A stretch of 64,000 nt of DNA, taken from contig WBMQ01000012.1 of NCBI GenBank assembly GCA_016630905.1, forward strand, positions 1,302,001 through 1,366,000, given 5' to 3'. The notes under the pieces are model-generated. The model ran no database searches. It saw only the letters and a list, made by a program, of their open reading frames with translations, and was not told the origin of the DNA. A program made the position numbers and the translations under genes. Positions within the stretch are counted from its first letter, which is position 1. Each line of letters opens with the position of its first letter. This stretch comes from Capillidium heterosporum (Eukaryota; Entomophthoromycota; Entomophthoromycetes; Entomophthorales; Capillidiaceae). Positions 12,133 through 22,992 of this stretch are shown in pieces.

Positions 12133-13414
12133 AGGTTTAATAAATATACACAATTTTTATAGTGGTTTCTACTGGCTTTTGGGTTGTTTAGAGTACCTAT
12201 TCAATTGCAAAACATTATATATTTTGTAAGGTATGAATAATTAATTTTCTATAAAGCGCTATCTCTAAATAGGCTACAGTTGAAATATCTATGCTGCTAA
12301 AACAATATTCCTCAAGGACTAGGACTTGCAGCTTACTGGCTTCAATTCCCAATTTCCAAGATAGTTGAGTCTATTCAAGTACTTGCTTGTAACTATGAGT
12401 GAGGTTGCGGTGGTTGCTATTTTTTCGTATGCTATGTGCATATAAGACATTAGTTAGGCTAGATATACTCATGTTAGTGGAGCTTCATTCTCTTTCTATA
12501 TACATTTTGCAAAGCATTCAGTGGACGTTGTTTAATCTCCATTAAATTAATAATGTAAAAGGGCTTGCACAAATCAGATATAGTGCATCTTATGGCGTAT
12601 TAACACGACTATCTGTCAGTAGACTCAAGTCCTTTGAAATCGAATGCGTGGAAATAACAGTTTATAGACACGGTTCCTCCCTTCTATTGATAACTTGGAG
12701 GAAATCCTTCAAATCCAAATGAAAACCCAATCACGTGAATTTGTTCCCTACTTCTTTTCGATAAACTAAGTCACTTGATCTTTTTCCAAAATTCCCGAAT
12801 TCAATACGTAACAAAATGATTTCCCAACGTGGAAAGTTATAGTCGATGTACATAAACCTAAATTTTTCGGCCAATTGCCAAATAAAATTAGGTCATAGAA
12901 TACTATATACGCCATCGTAATTGGCTAGGTCTTTCAAAATAGAAATCGAAAGGTGTCATTTCAGCTATCGGTTTAACGATAATTTTGAAATTGGTTATGC
13001 CAAACGGTAATTGCCTGTCTCTTATGGTTTAAATTTCAGAATTTTGGCCAAAAAGCTGGTGCACAGATTGAGAATGACTTCAAGTACAAGTTTTTGTCTT
13101 GACCACGAAGCTAAAAATTATGGTCGAGGTACAGAGATTTACTATAAGAGGCAACGAAGGCATAGGTGTTGGTATGCCTCTTATAGTAAGCGTTGGGTCG
13201 ACCAACCATTTTATAAGTATACCAATCAAAAGCCTACTTTGCCAACAGAGGAGTATAAAGTGCTAAATTTTGTAGAAGGCTTTTCTTTAGTTCTATTACA
13301 CAAACTTAGAGTTGAGGATATAAGCCCATTGTCGACTAACCTTCTCCTTCATTTTGATCAGCTTGGCCCAATTCTAACTTTTTACAACTAGACGATCAAC
13401 CCATAGCTTTAATA
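12133..13414. other. Intergenic region upstream of glycine dehydrogenase
   Basis: AT-rich DNA containing a 126-codon open frame (13011-13391) without family signature or matching codon style, and a strong inverted repeat at 13139-13189. It presumably includes the promoter of the gene starting at 13415. Confidence 0.5.
13139..13189. repeat. 14-bp perfect inverted repeat (hairpin/cruciform candidate)
   Basis: Arms at 13139-13152 and 13176-13189 are exact reverse complements (left arm TTACTATAAGAGGC), separated by 23 nt. The loop side holds a nested GGCATA/TATGCC pair that partly shares the right arm. It lies about 230 bp upstream of the glycine dehydrogenase start. Confidence 0.85.
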
Positions 13415-16400
13415 ATGTTTCGTAGTTTATCTCGCCCAGCTCGTAGGCTAGCAGCAGTGCAGAGACCCATCTCGTTAAGGTTGGTCACCCCTGTCACCTC
13501 GGTTGCATTCAAATCAACTTCGGCTCAAGAGCACCATACTGCTACCGCCGCCAAGCAAGATGTATTTGCTCCTTTGGATAGCTTCGCTCGCCGTCACATA
13601 GGTCCCGAGGAATCGGAGAAGGTCGAGATGTTAAAGTCTTTGGGCATAGACAACATAGAAGCCCTCCTTAACAAAGCCATCCCCGACTCGATCCGATCAG
13701 ACACCTTGGCTGATATGCCCGACGGTTTTACGGAGACCGAACTGATCAACCGTATCCGCCACATCGCCGACAAGAACCAGATCTACCGTTCGTACATAGG
13801 TACAGGTTATACCGGAACCGTTGTGCCAGCCGTCATCCAGCGTAATGTTTTGGAGAGCCCCGGATGGTATACCCAGTACACCCCGTACCAGCCTGAAATT
13901 TCTCAGGGCAGGTTGGAGTCTTTGATCAACTTCCAGACCATGGTTACCGACTTGACTGGACTTCCCATCGCCAACGCCTCGTTGCTCGACGAAGGAACTG
14001 CCGCCGCCGAGGCTATGGCTTTATCCTACGTCCACTCTAGGTCTGCCAAGAAGACCTTTGTCATCGACGCCTACTGCCACCCCCAAACGATCGCCTGTGT
14101 CCAAACCCGTGCCCAGGGTTTCGGTATTAACGTTGTCGTTGCCGACCTCCAGAAGTCCGATTGGGAATCGCACTCCAACGACTTGTGTGGTGTTCTCTTC
14201 CAGGTAACTTTTATTATTTTCTTTTCCTTATGATTGGTTTAGTACCCAAATACCAGAGGAGATATCCAAGACTTCAAGCAGATCGTCGAAAAGGCTCACA
14301 AAGCTAAAGCCCAGGCCATCTGCGCCACCGACCTCCTTGCCCTTACTTTGTTGACCCCTCCCGCCGAGTTAGGAGCTGATATTGCTTTAGGTACCACCCA
14401 ACGTCTAGGTGTACCTATGGGCTTCGGTGGTCCCCATGCCGCTTTCTTCGCTTGTGCTGAAACTCACAAGCGTAGAATCCCTGGACGTATCGTCGGTGTC
14501 TCCAAGGATGTCCACGGTAACACCGCCTACCGTCTATCCTCTCCAAACCCGTGAGCAGCACATCCGTCGTGAGAAGGCTACCAGTAACATCTGTACTGCT
14601 CAGGCTCTGTTGGCCAACATGACCGCCCTCTACGGTGTCTACCACGGTCCCGAAGGTTTGAAAGCCATCGCCCAGCGCATCTTGAACTTAACTACCATCC
14701 TTGCCCTGACCCTCAAGGCCAATGGTTTCGAAATCGAAAACAACTTGCATTTCGATACCTTGACCGTCAAATGCAACGCCGACGAAGTTATCAGCAGAGG
14801 TCTGGAACACAAGATCAACTTCCGTCGCATCGATGACTCTAGAGTCGGTGTAACTCTGGATGAGACTGTCTCTAAGCGTGACCTTCAAGATATCGTACAC
14901 GCATTCACCAGCAAATCCGACGTCGATTTAGAGCAGATCGCCTCCACTAACAATATCTCTGAGACTCAAGGCGCCCAGTTCCCCACCCAGTTCCAGCGTA
15001 CTTCCCCTTACATGCAGCATCCCGTGTTCAACTCTTATCACAGTGAAACCGAGTTGCTCCGTTACATCTACCACCTCCAGTCCAAGGACCTTTCCCTAGC
15101 TCACTCTATGATTCCGTTGGGTTCCTGCACCATGAAGCTCAACGCTACCACTGAAATGATCCCCATTACTTGGCCTGAGTTCTGCAACATGCACCCCTTC
15201 GCCCCTGAATCTCAGACTGAAGGTTACAAACAACTCTCCGAGGAACACGCCGCTGATTTGGCTAAAATCACTGGTTTTGCTGCTGTCTCTTTGCAGCCCA
15301 ACTCGGGTGCTCAGGGTGAGTATGCAGGTCTTAGAGTCATCAAGGCCTACCACGACTCGAAAGGTGAGTCGGAGCGTAACATCTGCTTGATCCCCGTCTC
15401 GGCCCACGGTACTAACCCCGCCTCGGCTGCTATGGCCGGCTTGAAGATCGTCCCCCTCAAATGCCAGCCTAACGGTAACTTGGACATCATTGACTTGAAG
15501 GAGAAGGTGGCTGTCCACAGCAAGAATCTGGCCGCCATTATGATCACCTACCCCTCCACCTTCGGTGTGTTCGAGGATGGTATCAAGGAGGTCTGCGAGC
15601 TCATCCACAAGCACGGTGGTCAAGTATACATGGACGGTGCCAACATGAACGCCCAGGTTGGCTTGACGAGCCCCGGTTTCATTGGTGCTGATGTATGCCA
15701 CGTCAATAACCACAAAACCTTCACCATCCCCCACGGTGGAGGCGGTCCTGGTGTCGGACCCATCGGTGTTGCCAAACATTTGGTACCCTTCCTACCTGGA
15801 CACCCCGTCGTCCCTAGCAAGAGTTCTCAAGCCATCGGTCCCATCGCTGCCGCCCCCTTAGGTTCAGCTGGTATCATGCCCATCTCGTGGTCCTTTGTCA
15901 AGATGATGGGTGGTAAAGGTTTACGCAAAGCTACCGAATCTGCTCTACTCAACGCCAACTACATGGCCAAACGTTTGGCTCCTCACTACAAGATCTTGTA
16001 CACCAACGTCAACGGCATGTGCGCCCACGAGTTCATCTTGGATATCCGACCCTTCATCAAGTCGGCCGGCATCGAGGCCATCGATATTGCTAAGCGTCTA
16101 CAAGATTACTCCTTCCACTCGCCAACTATGTCCTGGCCCGTCGTCAATACTTTGATGGTTGAGCCTACTGAATCAGAATCCAAAGCTGAAATGGACCGCT
16201 TCTGTGACGCTATGATCGCCATCCGCAAAGAAATCGCTGAAATTGAGGCTGGTAACGCACCTAAGGATAACAATCTGTTGAAGAACGCTCCTCATACCAT
16301 GGCTCATATCGCTAAAGATGAATGGAACCATCCCTACACGAGAAATGAGGCTGTTTACCCGGTAGCTTCGTTGAGACACTCCAAGTTCTGGCCTACTGTT

Positions 16401-16475
16401 GGTAGATTGGATGATACCCTAGGTGATCTCAACTTGGTGTGCTCGTGCCCTCCTATGTCCGACTATGTAGAGTAA
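13415..16475 (+). CDS. GCV2: Glycine dehydrogenase (decarboxylating), glycine cleavage P-protein; one +1 frame offset
   Basis: PLP-dependent P-protein of the mitochondrial glycine cleavage system. Two exons, 13415-14203 and 14243-16475, give about 1006 residues after one frame correction (yeast Gcv2 is about 1030). The N-terminus [18 protein letters not shown] is an Arg-rich import signal; FARRHIGP begins the conserved core. C-terminal landmarks include [23 protein letters not shown], the PLP-Lys region [16 protein letters not shown] and SWPVVNTLM. Near 14535-14540 the frame moves +1: upstream reads NTAYRLS, downstream [18 protein letters not shown], both strongly conserved. Codons are markedly GC-ending, unlike surrounding DNA, as expected for a highly expressed gene, and decay is otherwise absent. 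An indel error is more likely than a pseudogene. Confidence 0.93.
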
Positions 16476-17514
16476 GTTACTGCCTTTGTAACTCCACAAT
16501 CTCTAATTTTTTCGCTTCACCTTCACTTCCAACTCCTTTACCCTCCTACATCTTGTTTTTACCACCTATTTTTTCAAATCCTCTACCTCTTTAGAGCAAA
16601 TAAAGTCCCTTCTAAACAGTTTTATATGTATATATTTTTACTACAAGTCGTTGAGATAATCTATAGTTTGTATTTGAACATCTCAAGTTGAGTCGCCATA
16701 CTTGAGTGTCGTTTATATTGTGGTACATAGATTTACAAAGAGTAATAGAGTTTGGTTCAGTTGTCAAATACCGAATTTGTGAGTCTGGTAAAAGCTTGAA
16801 AGAGATACAAATTTCTGTAGCAAAGTTGTAACATAGTAATACCATAGAGGCGTATTTAGCTGAATCTTTTCTACAATCTTTCAAAAGATATATATGATAT
16901 AGTACGTAAAAATGAAAATCCAAGCTATTACATGTAGGTAGATGTAAACAGAAATAAGACTTTTAAATATATTTACTTAGACATATAGAACGTACCATTT
17001 TTAAATTTCTAAAAACTACTCTACTTTAGCACCAACTCTTGCATATATATATACGCTAGGTGAAGTTTCAAGCAACTAGAAACTACAAAAATACTTTTAC
17101 TTCAGCTACACTGACTCTTAACTTTTGGCAATGAAATGTGAAGTTGTAATAGCGAAAGGAATAGCGATTGAGAAAGCTTCAAGGTCAATATTTTATTTAA
17201 AACTTACATTGTACTTTCAAAGTTACTCTAAAATAATTTATACCATGATACCAACATCCCTATATCTTTTTACTCTTGTTGCCTTTAACTAGTTCACTTG
17301 ATAGATTTCGTTGAATTGATCTTAACTTATTGTCTTTACAAAAGACTAATAACAATATTTTAATAAACCAACAACAAAAATAACTGCTTTTGGGAATAGG
17401 ACATAGCAACATCTGTATCTATTAGAACATCTAAAATTTTAAACCTAAAAGAACCCTTATACAACACTAAATAAAATTACAATTTAGAACATGTTATAAA
17501 TAAATACTGATAAG
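16476..17514. other. Intergenic region
   Basis: 3' UTR of the glycine dehydrogenase gene, with an AATAAA-type signal near 16600, then AT-rich DNA with no supported feature. Confidence 0.5.
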
Positions 17515-17937
17515 TCATGGTTCAAACTGTAGAGACTTAGGCAACTTATCCTTCTTCTTCAAATACTTCAAGAGCTTGGGAACCTTTTTCTTTTTGGCCT
17601 TTTCTTCAATCGGCTTATCCACCTAAAAACAAGTTAGAACAAAAGCTCAACTAAATGCGGATATGAAACTTACTTTTGCTTTAACAAAAGTAAAGTATGA
17701 ACTATCGATGTGGGGGAACTCAACATTGACTAAAATTCTTTTAATTTTAGAAAAAGATTTACCTACTTACTGTTAAACTTGAGAAAATGGTTGTGCCTAA
17801 GGGTTCTATGGTTGAGGGAACTATTATGCTGCTTTATGTGATACTTGCTGTGGTTGAGGTAGAGGTCACAGTAGTCGCAGTAATCTAGTTGTTTACTTAG
17901 TTTGTTTTTTGCAATTTAAAGTACATCGTCTACCCAT
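17515..17937 (-). CDS. Small U1-type (matrin-like) zinc-finger protein
   Basis: Four exons join in frame to 96 residues: 17937-17925, 17884-17771, 17729-17674, 17622-17515. The 13-nt first exon is supported by the protein start MGRRYYCDYCDLYLNH, which closely resembles the N-terminal zf-U1 finger of U1-C and ZMAT5-type splicing proteins. The ligand pattern is C-x2-C followed by H-x5-H. The C-terminal half is Lys-rich (EEKAKKKKVPKLLKYLKKK) and not recognised: it lacks the Pro/Met-rich tail of U1-C and the CCCH finger of ZMAT5. A nucleic-acid-binding role in the nucleus is likely; the exact orthologue is unknown. Confidence 0.7.
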
Positions 17938-18217
17938 CTTTTGAAGTTGAGTTACTGAAAGAAGCTGGTTGATTCAACTTCTTTTAAGATCAAAGAGAGT
18001 GACGTAATAGATTTCGGAAAGTGGATGAGGAAATGAAAATCGAAATTAATCTTACTTTATAGTTCAAATATAAGTATATCTAAGAATAGCATTGAAATTG
18101 GTATATATAAAAGAGAGCTTTTGTAGATCAATTATTTTAACTATGGTACAAATTTCCATTATTTATTAAAATTTCACTATAAATAAACTTAAAGTCCTCG
18201 AACGTATAAATTTATTA

Positions 18218-18988
18218 TCAAGCATTTTGGTTGATCCAAGAAGCGACTGAAGCAGCTCGAGTATACACGCTAGGCTTACCTTTGACGGCACAGCCTTGCC
18301 CCCAAGAGGATACACCTACTAAAACTGTAACCTTGCCCTCCTCAATAAAGATTGGGTTTCCCGAGCTCCCTTGGCAAAAGTCCTTACCTCCTTCCAAGTA
18401 CCCAGCGCAGAATTGGGAAGCGGTGTCCAAGGTACCGTAAGCTTGCTTACACTTTTCCAAATTGTAGACAGGGACTTTGATTTCTTGTAACTTTTTAGAT
18501 ACAGGACTGCCATTTGAAATGCTACCCCAACCGATAACTTTGAGTAAAGTACCTTCAAGATTGGCATACTTCCCCGAGTCAAGGGTGATGCCGGTGGAGG
18601 AATTGTCGGGGGCGTTGATCTTCCAAATAGAGATGTCATAAGCGAGGGTGTTGACCGAGTAGTTGGGATGAGATAGGCGGCTAATAACGTCATAGGTAGG
18701 TCCACCGCCAACTTCAGTTGGGCTTGTAAGGTCGTGACGCTTCAAGGCTGCTTTCCAACTGGTGATGGGGCCAAACACGCAGTGAGCAGCTGTCAAAACA
18801 GTGTTACCGTTGAATAGGCAACCACCACAGGCATGAACCCCGCTGTACTGGAGGGAAACCATAAATGGATATCTGAACTTTGGAGTTACCTCGTTATCGA
18901 TGGGGAGCCGATCTTCAGGTACTTTGGTGTTGGAGGTAAGCTGGGTTGCAACTAAATTGAGTAAAGCTATGGGAATAAGAAACTTCAT
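18218..18988 (-). CDS. Secreted trypsin-like serine protease (S1) with altered activation residues
   Basis: Single exon of 256 residues. The start at 18988 is preferred over an in-frame ATG at 19081 because it opens with a signal peptide (MKFLIPIALLNLVATQL) and a TATA element lies 42 bp upstream. S1 landmarks: catalytic His in LTAAHCV, catalytic Asp in LAYDISIW, and nucleophile Ser in CQGSSGNP. The specificity-pocket Asp (chymotrypsin 189) is kept in GGKDFC, predicting Lys/Arg specificity if active. Two consensus features are lost: the IVGG start of mature enzymes (here IDNE) and Asp194 of GDSGGP (here Ser), with Gly197 changed to Asn. It may therefore be a non-canonical or inactive homologue. 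Similar proteases are abundant in animal-associated fungi (family knowledge). Confidence 0.9.
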   Translation of the reverse strand: MKFLIPIALLNLVATQLTSNTKVPEDRLPIDNEVTPKFRYPFMVSLQYSGVHACGGCLFNGNTVLTAAHCVFGPITSWKAALKRHDLTSPTEVGGGPTYDVISRLSHPNYSVNTLAYDISIWKINAPDNSSTGITLDSGKYANLEGTLLKVIGWGSISNGSPVSKKLQEIKVPVYNLEKCKQAYGTLDTASQFCAGYLEGGKDFCQGSSGNPIFIEEGKVTVLVGVSSWGQGCAVKGKPSVYTRAASVASWINQNA

Positions 18989-19029
18989 TTCTATCTTTAC
19001 AAAAGGTTGCAGATGGTAAAGCTTGACCG

Positions 19030-19037
19030 TATTTATA
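19030..19037 (-). promoter_or_regulatory. TATA box of the trypsin-like gene
   Basis: TATAAATA on the minus strand, 42 bp upstream of the chosen start. It lies inside the longer reading frame beginning at 19081, which argues against that start. Confidence 0.6.
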
Positions 19038-19089
19038 CCTTTGTAGCTCTTACAAAACTTGAAAGCTATCACACTATACATACATTTGA

Positions 19090-19552
19090 TGGGTAGGTCA
19101 CCTGCAAGCCAACAATATAGCCAAAGCTGCTCAACAAGGACAATTGGGCTGGTTTTGTACCGTATTATTAACCAAACTATGGTGTGATACAGTACAAACT
19201 AGATATAGGGTTGGGATGATTCCTGGTCGCTTAAATTGATGAACTTTCATTCGTTGAAAGGTAACAGTGACAATATTAAAAAAGATTACAACTAAACTCT
19301 TCACTGCTGGTATATGACAGTGTTTGATATAGCTTCCCGTATTGGAAACAAATTGCTAAAACTTGAACTGCAAGGTGATCAAAAGTTGTAAATATATACA
19401 AATGAATCTTATATTAAAACTTTGCTGGAACAACTATACAGAACACACGATAAAGTTACATCAAAATTTAAACATATATCCCATAGTATTTAATATGTAT
19501 ATAAAACAAAAAGTCAAAAAGATACACAAATTTAATACCTCAAACGACAAAA
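19090..19552. other. Intergenic region
   Basis: Between the trypsin-like gene promoter and the 3' end of isocitrate lyase; AT-rich, no supported feature. Confidence 0.5.
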
Positions 19553-21574
19553 TTAATCTTCGTAGTGGTAGCCATCCTGCTTCTCAACGGCGTTGCAGGA
19601 ACAAGCACCCTGAGTTACCGACTGGCAGATGCCCTCCTTGGCGCAGGCACACTGCTCCTTGTTGAAGTTTCTTCCACCTTGTTGGCTAGATGATTCGTAG
19701 CTCTGGTTCTGAGCGTTGGAGTGCTGCTGGTAGCTACCTTGGCTATAGCTGGAGTTCTGCTGGCTGTTGTAAGACTGGCTCTGGCTCTGTTGAGAGTTGT
19801 AGTTTTGCTGGTTGTACGACTGGTTGATGCTGGTACCCTGCTGGTAAAAGTGCTGGTTGGGGGTCGAACCCTGGAAGTTGCCACCATGCTGATGGACTGA
19901 GCTGTCCTTGCTGGCTCTGTTGGTTCTGCTGGTAGCCCTGGTTAGTTACTACCTTCTGGCCGCCGAACTGGGCTTCGGTGGCACCAGAACCCATGGAGGC
20001 AGTGCTGGAGGAGTCACCAGTGGCGATAGAGATGAGGCCATCGACGTAGTGAGCGCCCGACCACTTCTGGTGAGAGAGGGTTTCGACGCCATGGTGGCGT
20101 TCCTTGCGCTGGACGTTCTGGACGTAAGCCAACATGCCACGCTCGGCAAAGTCGCGCGAGAAGAGGTCGATGCTCAAAGAGTTGGAGTGGAAACCTGCCA
20201 AAGTGATAAACTGCCAGACGTAGCCGAGGCGACCGAGATCCTTGATAAAGGTACCGATCTGGGCGTCAGTTAAACCAGCAGCATCCCAGTTGAAGGAGGG
20301 AGACAGGTTGTAGGCCAGCTTGGCGTTGGGGTAGACCTCGAGAACACCCTGGGCAAAGTCCTTGGCCTGACGGTAGTTAGGGCCGGCACTCTCCATCCAC
20401 AACAAGTCAGAGTAGGGGGCAAAGGCAGTGGCACGAGCAATGGCGGCCTTGACACCTCCAGCTAGACGGTAGTAACCTTCACGGGTACGGACCAAGTCCC
20501 AGTTCCAGGCAATATTCTCGACACCGAGGCTACGAGCCAGTTCGGTGGCTTCCTGGTGGCTGAGGCGGTCGACCTGGGCGTGCCACTTGATGAGGTTAGC
20601 TTCGACATTGCGACAGCCGTTGTCACGGATACGACGGGCAATGTACTCACCAAAGGTGCAGAGACCGGCTTCATCGAGCCACTGCTCCTGGATCGACTGA
20701 ACGACCTCGGCAGGCTTACCAGACTTGATGGCCTCTTCGACGACATCGACCAAAGGACGTAGACCAACATTGGTGGCACCAAGGATGAAAGGATGGTCAC
20801 GACGATCAATGTTGGAGGTGATGAGCTTAGCGGCCTCGGCATCAGTACGGGAAACCAAGATGGTCTCAGTACCCATAATATCGAACTGAGCACGGACGGC
20901 AATCAGACGGTTGATGTGCTCAGACATAGGGACAAGAACCTTACCACCCATGTGACCGCATTTTTTAGTGCCGTGGGCCTTGATCCTCGATGTGGATACC
21001 GGCAGCTCCGCGTTCAACAAAGAGTTTGGCTAGCTTCATGACAGCGGACAAACCTCCGTGACCGGTATCGGCGTCAGCGATAATGGGACGTAAGGTAGTC
21101 AGTGTAAGGGGTGGTGCGGCGCTGTTCACCAGTCAGCTTGTTGCGCTCTTCACGCTGCTTACGGTCGTGGAACTGCTGGGCGCGGAAAAGCTGGTCGACC
21201 TTGTTGGGAACGGTGTCCATGGGATAGTCAGCAAGATCTGGGCCGGGCTCGTTGGTGGAAGAGGCGGTGGAGGAGCACTGCCATCCGGAGACGTAGATGG
21301 TCTCGTGGTACTTGGCCATCTGGATGACCTGGACGGGGTCGAGGGCACCGAAGGTGTAGGTGGCGGTACGGTTGCGTTGGTTGCGGTTCAAGATACCCCA
21401 CAGCTTCTTGGCCTGCTGGTTGGAGGGATACTCAACCTTCAAAGTGCCGCGCTTGGTGATGACCGATTTGGCGGTGTAAGGGCGTTTGATGTGGCTGAAA
21501 CGGGGTGAGTTCCACCAGGTGGAGAGTTGGTTTAACTCCTGGTCGTAGAATTGCTGTTCGTCGGTGAAAGACAT
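19553..21574 (-). CDS. ICL1: Isocitrate lyase with long Q/N/S/Y-rich, Cys-ended C-terminal extension; three +1 frame offsets
   Basis: Splits isocitrate to glyoxylate and succinate in the glyoxylate cycle. It starts [17 protein letters not shown], a typical fungal ICL N-terminus. The body includes [24 protein letters not shown] (the KKCGH catalytic signature), [24 protein letters not shown] and the usual family end near [14 protein letters not shown]. Frame moves by +1 at 21091 (TDYL to [13 protein letters not shown]), near 20979 (HIEDQ to AHGTKKCGH) and at 19903-19907. After the third correction, translation continues about 130 residues beyond the normal end. That stretch is rich in Gln, Asn, Ser, Tyr and Gly and finishes with a Cys cluster ([19 protein letters not shown]) and YHYED. 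Total about 672 residues against a usual 530-550. Codons are strongly biased and GC-ending through the tail as well. No intron and no PTS1. Confidence 0.93.
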
Positions 21575-21670
21575 CTAGAATATGGGTTAGTAATGGGATA
21601 CGGTGATCTACCTACTTTAATGATATAAACTTTTAAACTGTAAATTAGAACGTTGAGTGCAGGCAGTCAC

Positions 21671-21678
21671 TATTTATA
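21671..21678 (-). promoter_or_regulatory. TATA box of isocitrate lyase
   Basis: TATAAATA on the minus strand, about 97 bp upstream of the ICL start, in a suitable position for a strongly regulated promoter. Confidence 0.5.
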
Positions 21679-22992
21679 TTCCTGATGACATATCAAAGGG
21701 GCAGAAACCTTAAAAATATACTAGATCATATCCTATCGCCAACGTTTTCGCTAAACGCCATTGGCCAGGTGTCATGTTTTCTGTTAAAACATTGTAAAAC
21801 CCAGTTTAACTCTGGAAATCTTATCCACGTCACCATAATTACCCTTAACTAACTTTCAGAATTAACCCTTTATTAGTGGTTTCACGGTTTGGTTATCCCT
21901 GTGAAAATAAGAGACGTGGGCATGTGGGGTGGAGCAAGTAACCTATGATCTTTGAAGCTTACCTTCATCTTCAAATACAAACCAAGAGGCTGTAGCTTCT
22001 CTTTAAAATGGTGCCAGAAATTAAATGTGCATACTGTAAAGGCCTACATAGTGCAGCTTTTGGATAATATGTTCTGCATTTATAGGCTAGATTTCAGAAC
22101 AAACAAAAGCCGCTTTGGCGGAGAGAAGGCAAGTGATCTATATAGCCAAATAGGCTACCTAAAGGACGGTAGAAATCAATAGCGGATTCATTCTGAGAAT
22201 GAATTATAATATAGTTTTGAATGTGCTACAAATTGCCTATATGTCGTAAAATAGCCATGTTTCTATATAATATAAATAAATGTAGCTAAAAGGTAGCACA
22301 TTTGTTTAGATTTAATTTATATACTTCCTTGGATTAGGCTAACTGAAGTTGTAAATTAAATCTGAATATAAATGATATCTTTCATATATCGAAACAAATA
22401 TTGCAATGACTTTGTATAGGTGCAACCGTATTTTATACAATACTAATATTCAAATAAACGTATATTTCCATGTTTATATATTGGATATACTTACTCTGTT
22501 AACTATATACAGTATAAATTCAACAATGTTTAAGCAGCTTATTTTTCGATACCCGAAAGAAATTTGCAAGTAGAGCGACAATCTAGGTTGATTTAGTTGT
22601 GCTATTTATGAAGGAGAAATATGTTTGTACACCAGATTAGAAAACGTTGGTTCTAGGAAATTAGGAAATATTTTTGCAGATTAATGAAAATAAGCAAATT
22701 AAAATCAACTACCTCTGCAAACTAATAAAGCAATGGGTAATTTGTTGAGACAGGAGAGAATTAGATAGCAGGATACATTCTGAATTAGCTGTGTCCTAAC
22801 TGGAAACAGAAACTACTGTAGAGCGCAATTAATATGGGATATATATATGCTCACACCTCTGACTTTTCACTAATGAAACTTGAAGTTTTGTTTATAATTT
22901 GCTACAAGGACCTCAAGTGACGTTAAGTGGAAATCCGCCTAGTACTCAACCACTAGCTTTACCTTTACCTAATTGAAATCTAACACTGCAAG
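21679..22992. other. Divergent intergenic region between ICL1 and the septin
   Basis: About 1.3 kb upstream of both genes. AT-rich; short open frames without motifs. Regulatory sites for glyoxylate-cycle control are expected here but none can be named with confidence. Confidence 0.5.

Noticed and set aside
13011-13391. 126-codon plus-strand frame upstream of glycine dehydrogenase
   Set aside because: No family motif, frame runs through the inverted repeat and into the expected promoter, and its codons lack the bias of real genes nearby.
15096-15779. Long antisense frame (227 codons) within glycine dehydrogenase
   Set aside because: Shadow created by GC-rich, biased codons of the sense gene; no motif of its own.
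19081-19081. Upstream ATG as start of the trypsin-like protein
   Set aside because: It would place 31 codons, including the TATA box, ahead of a clear signal peptide starting at 18988.
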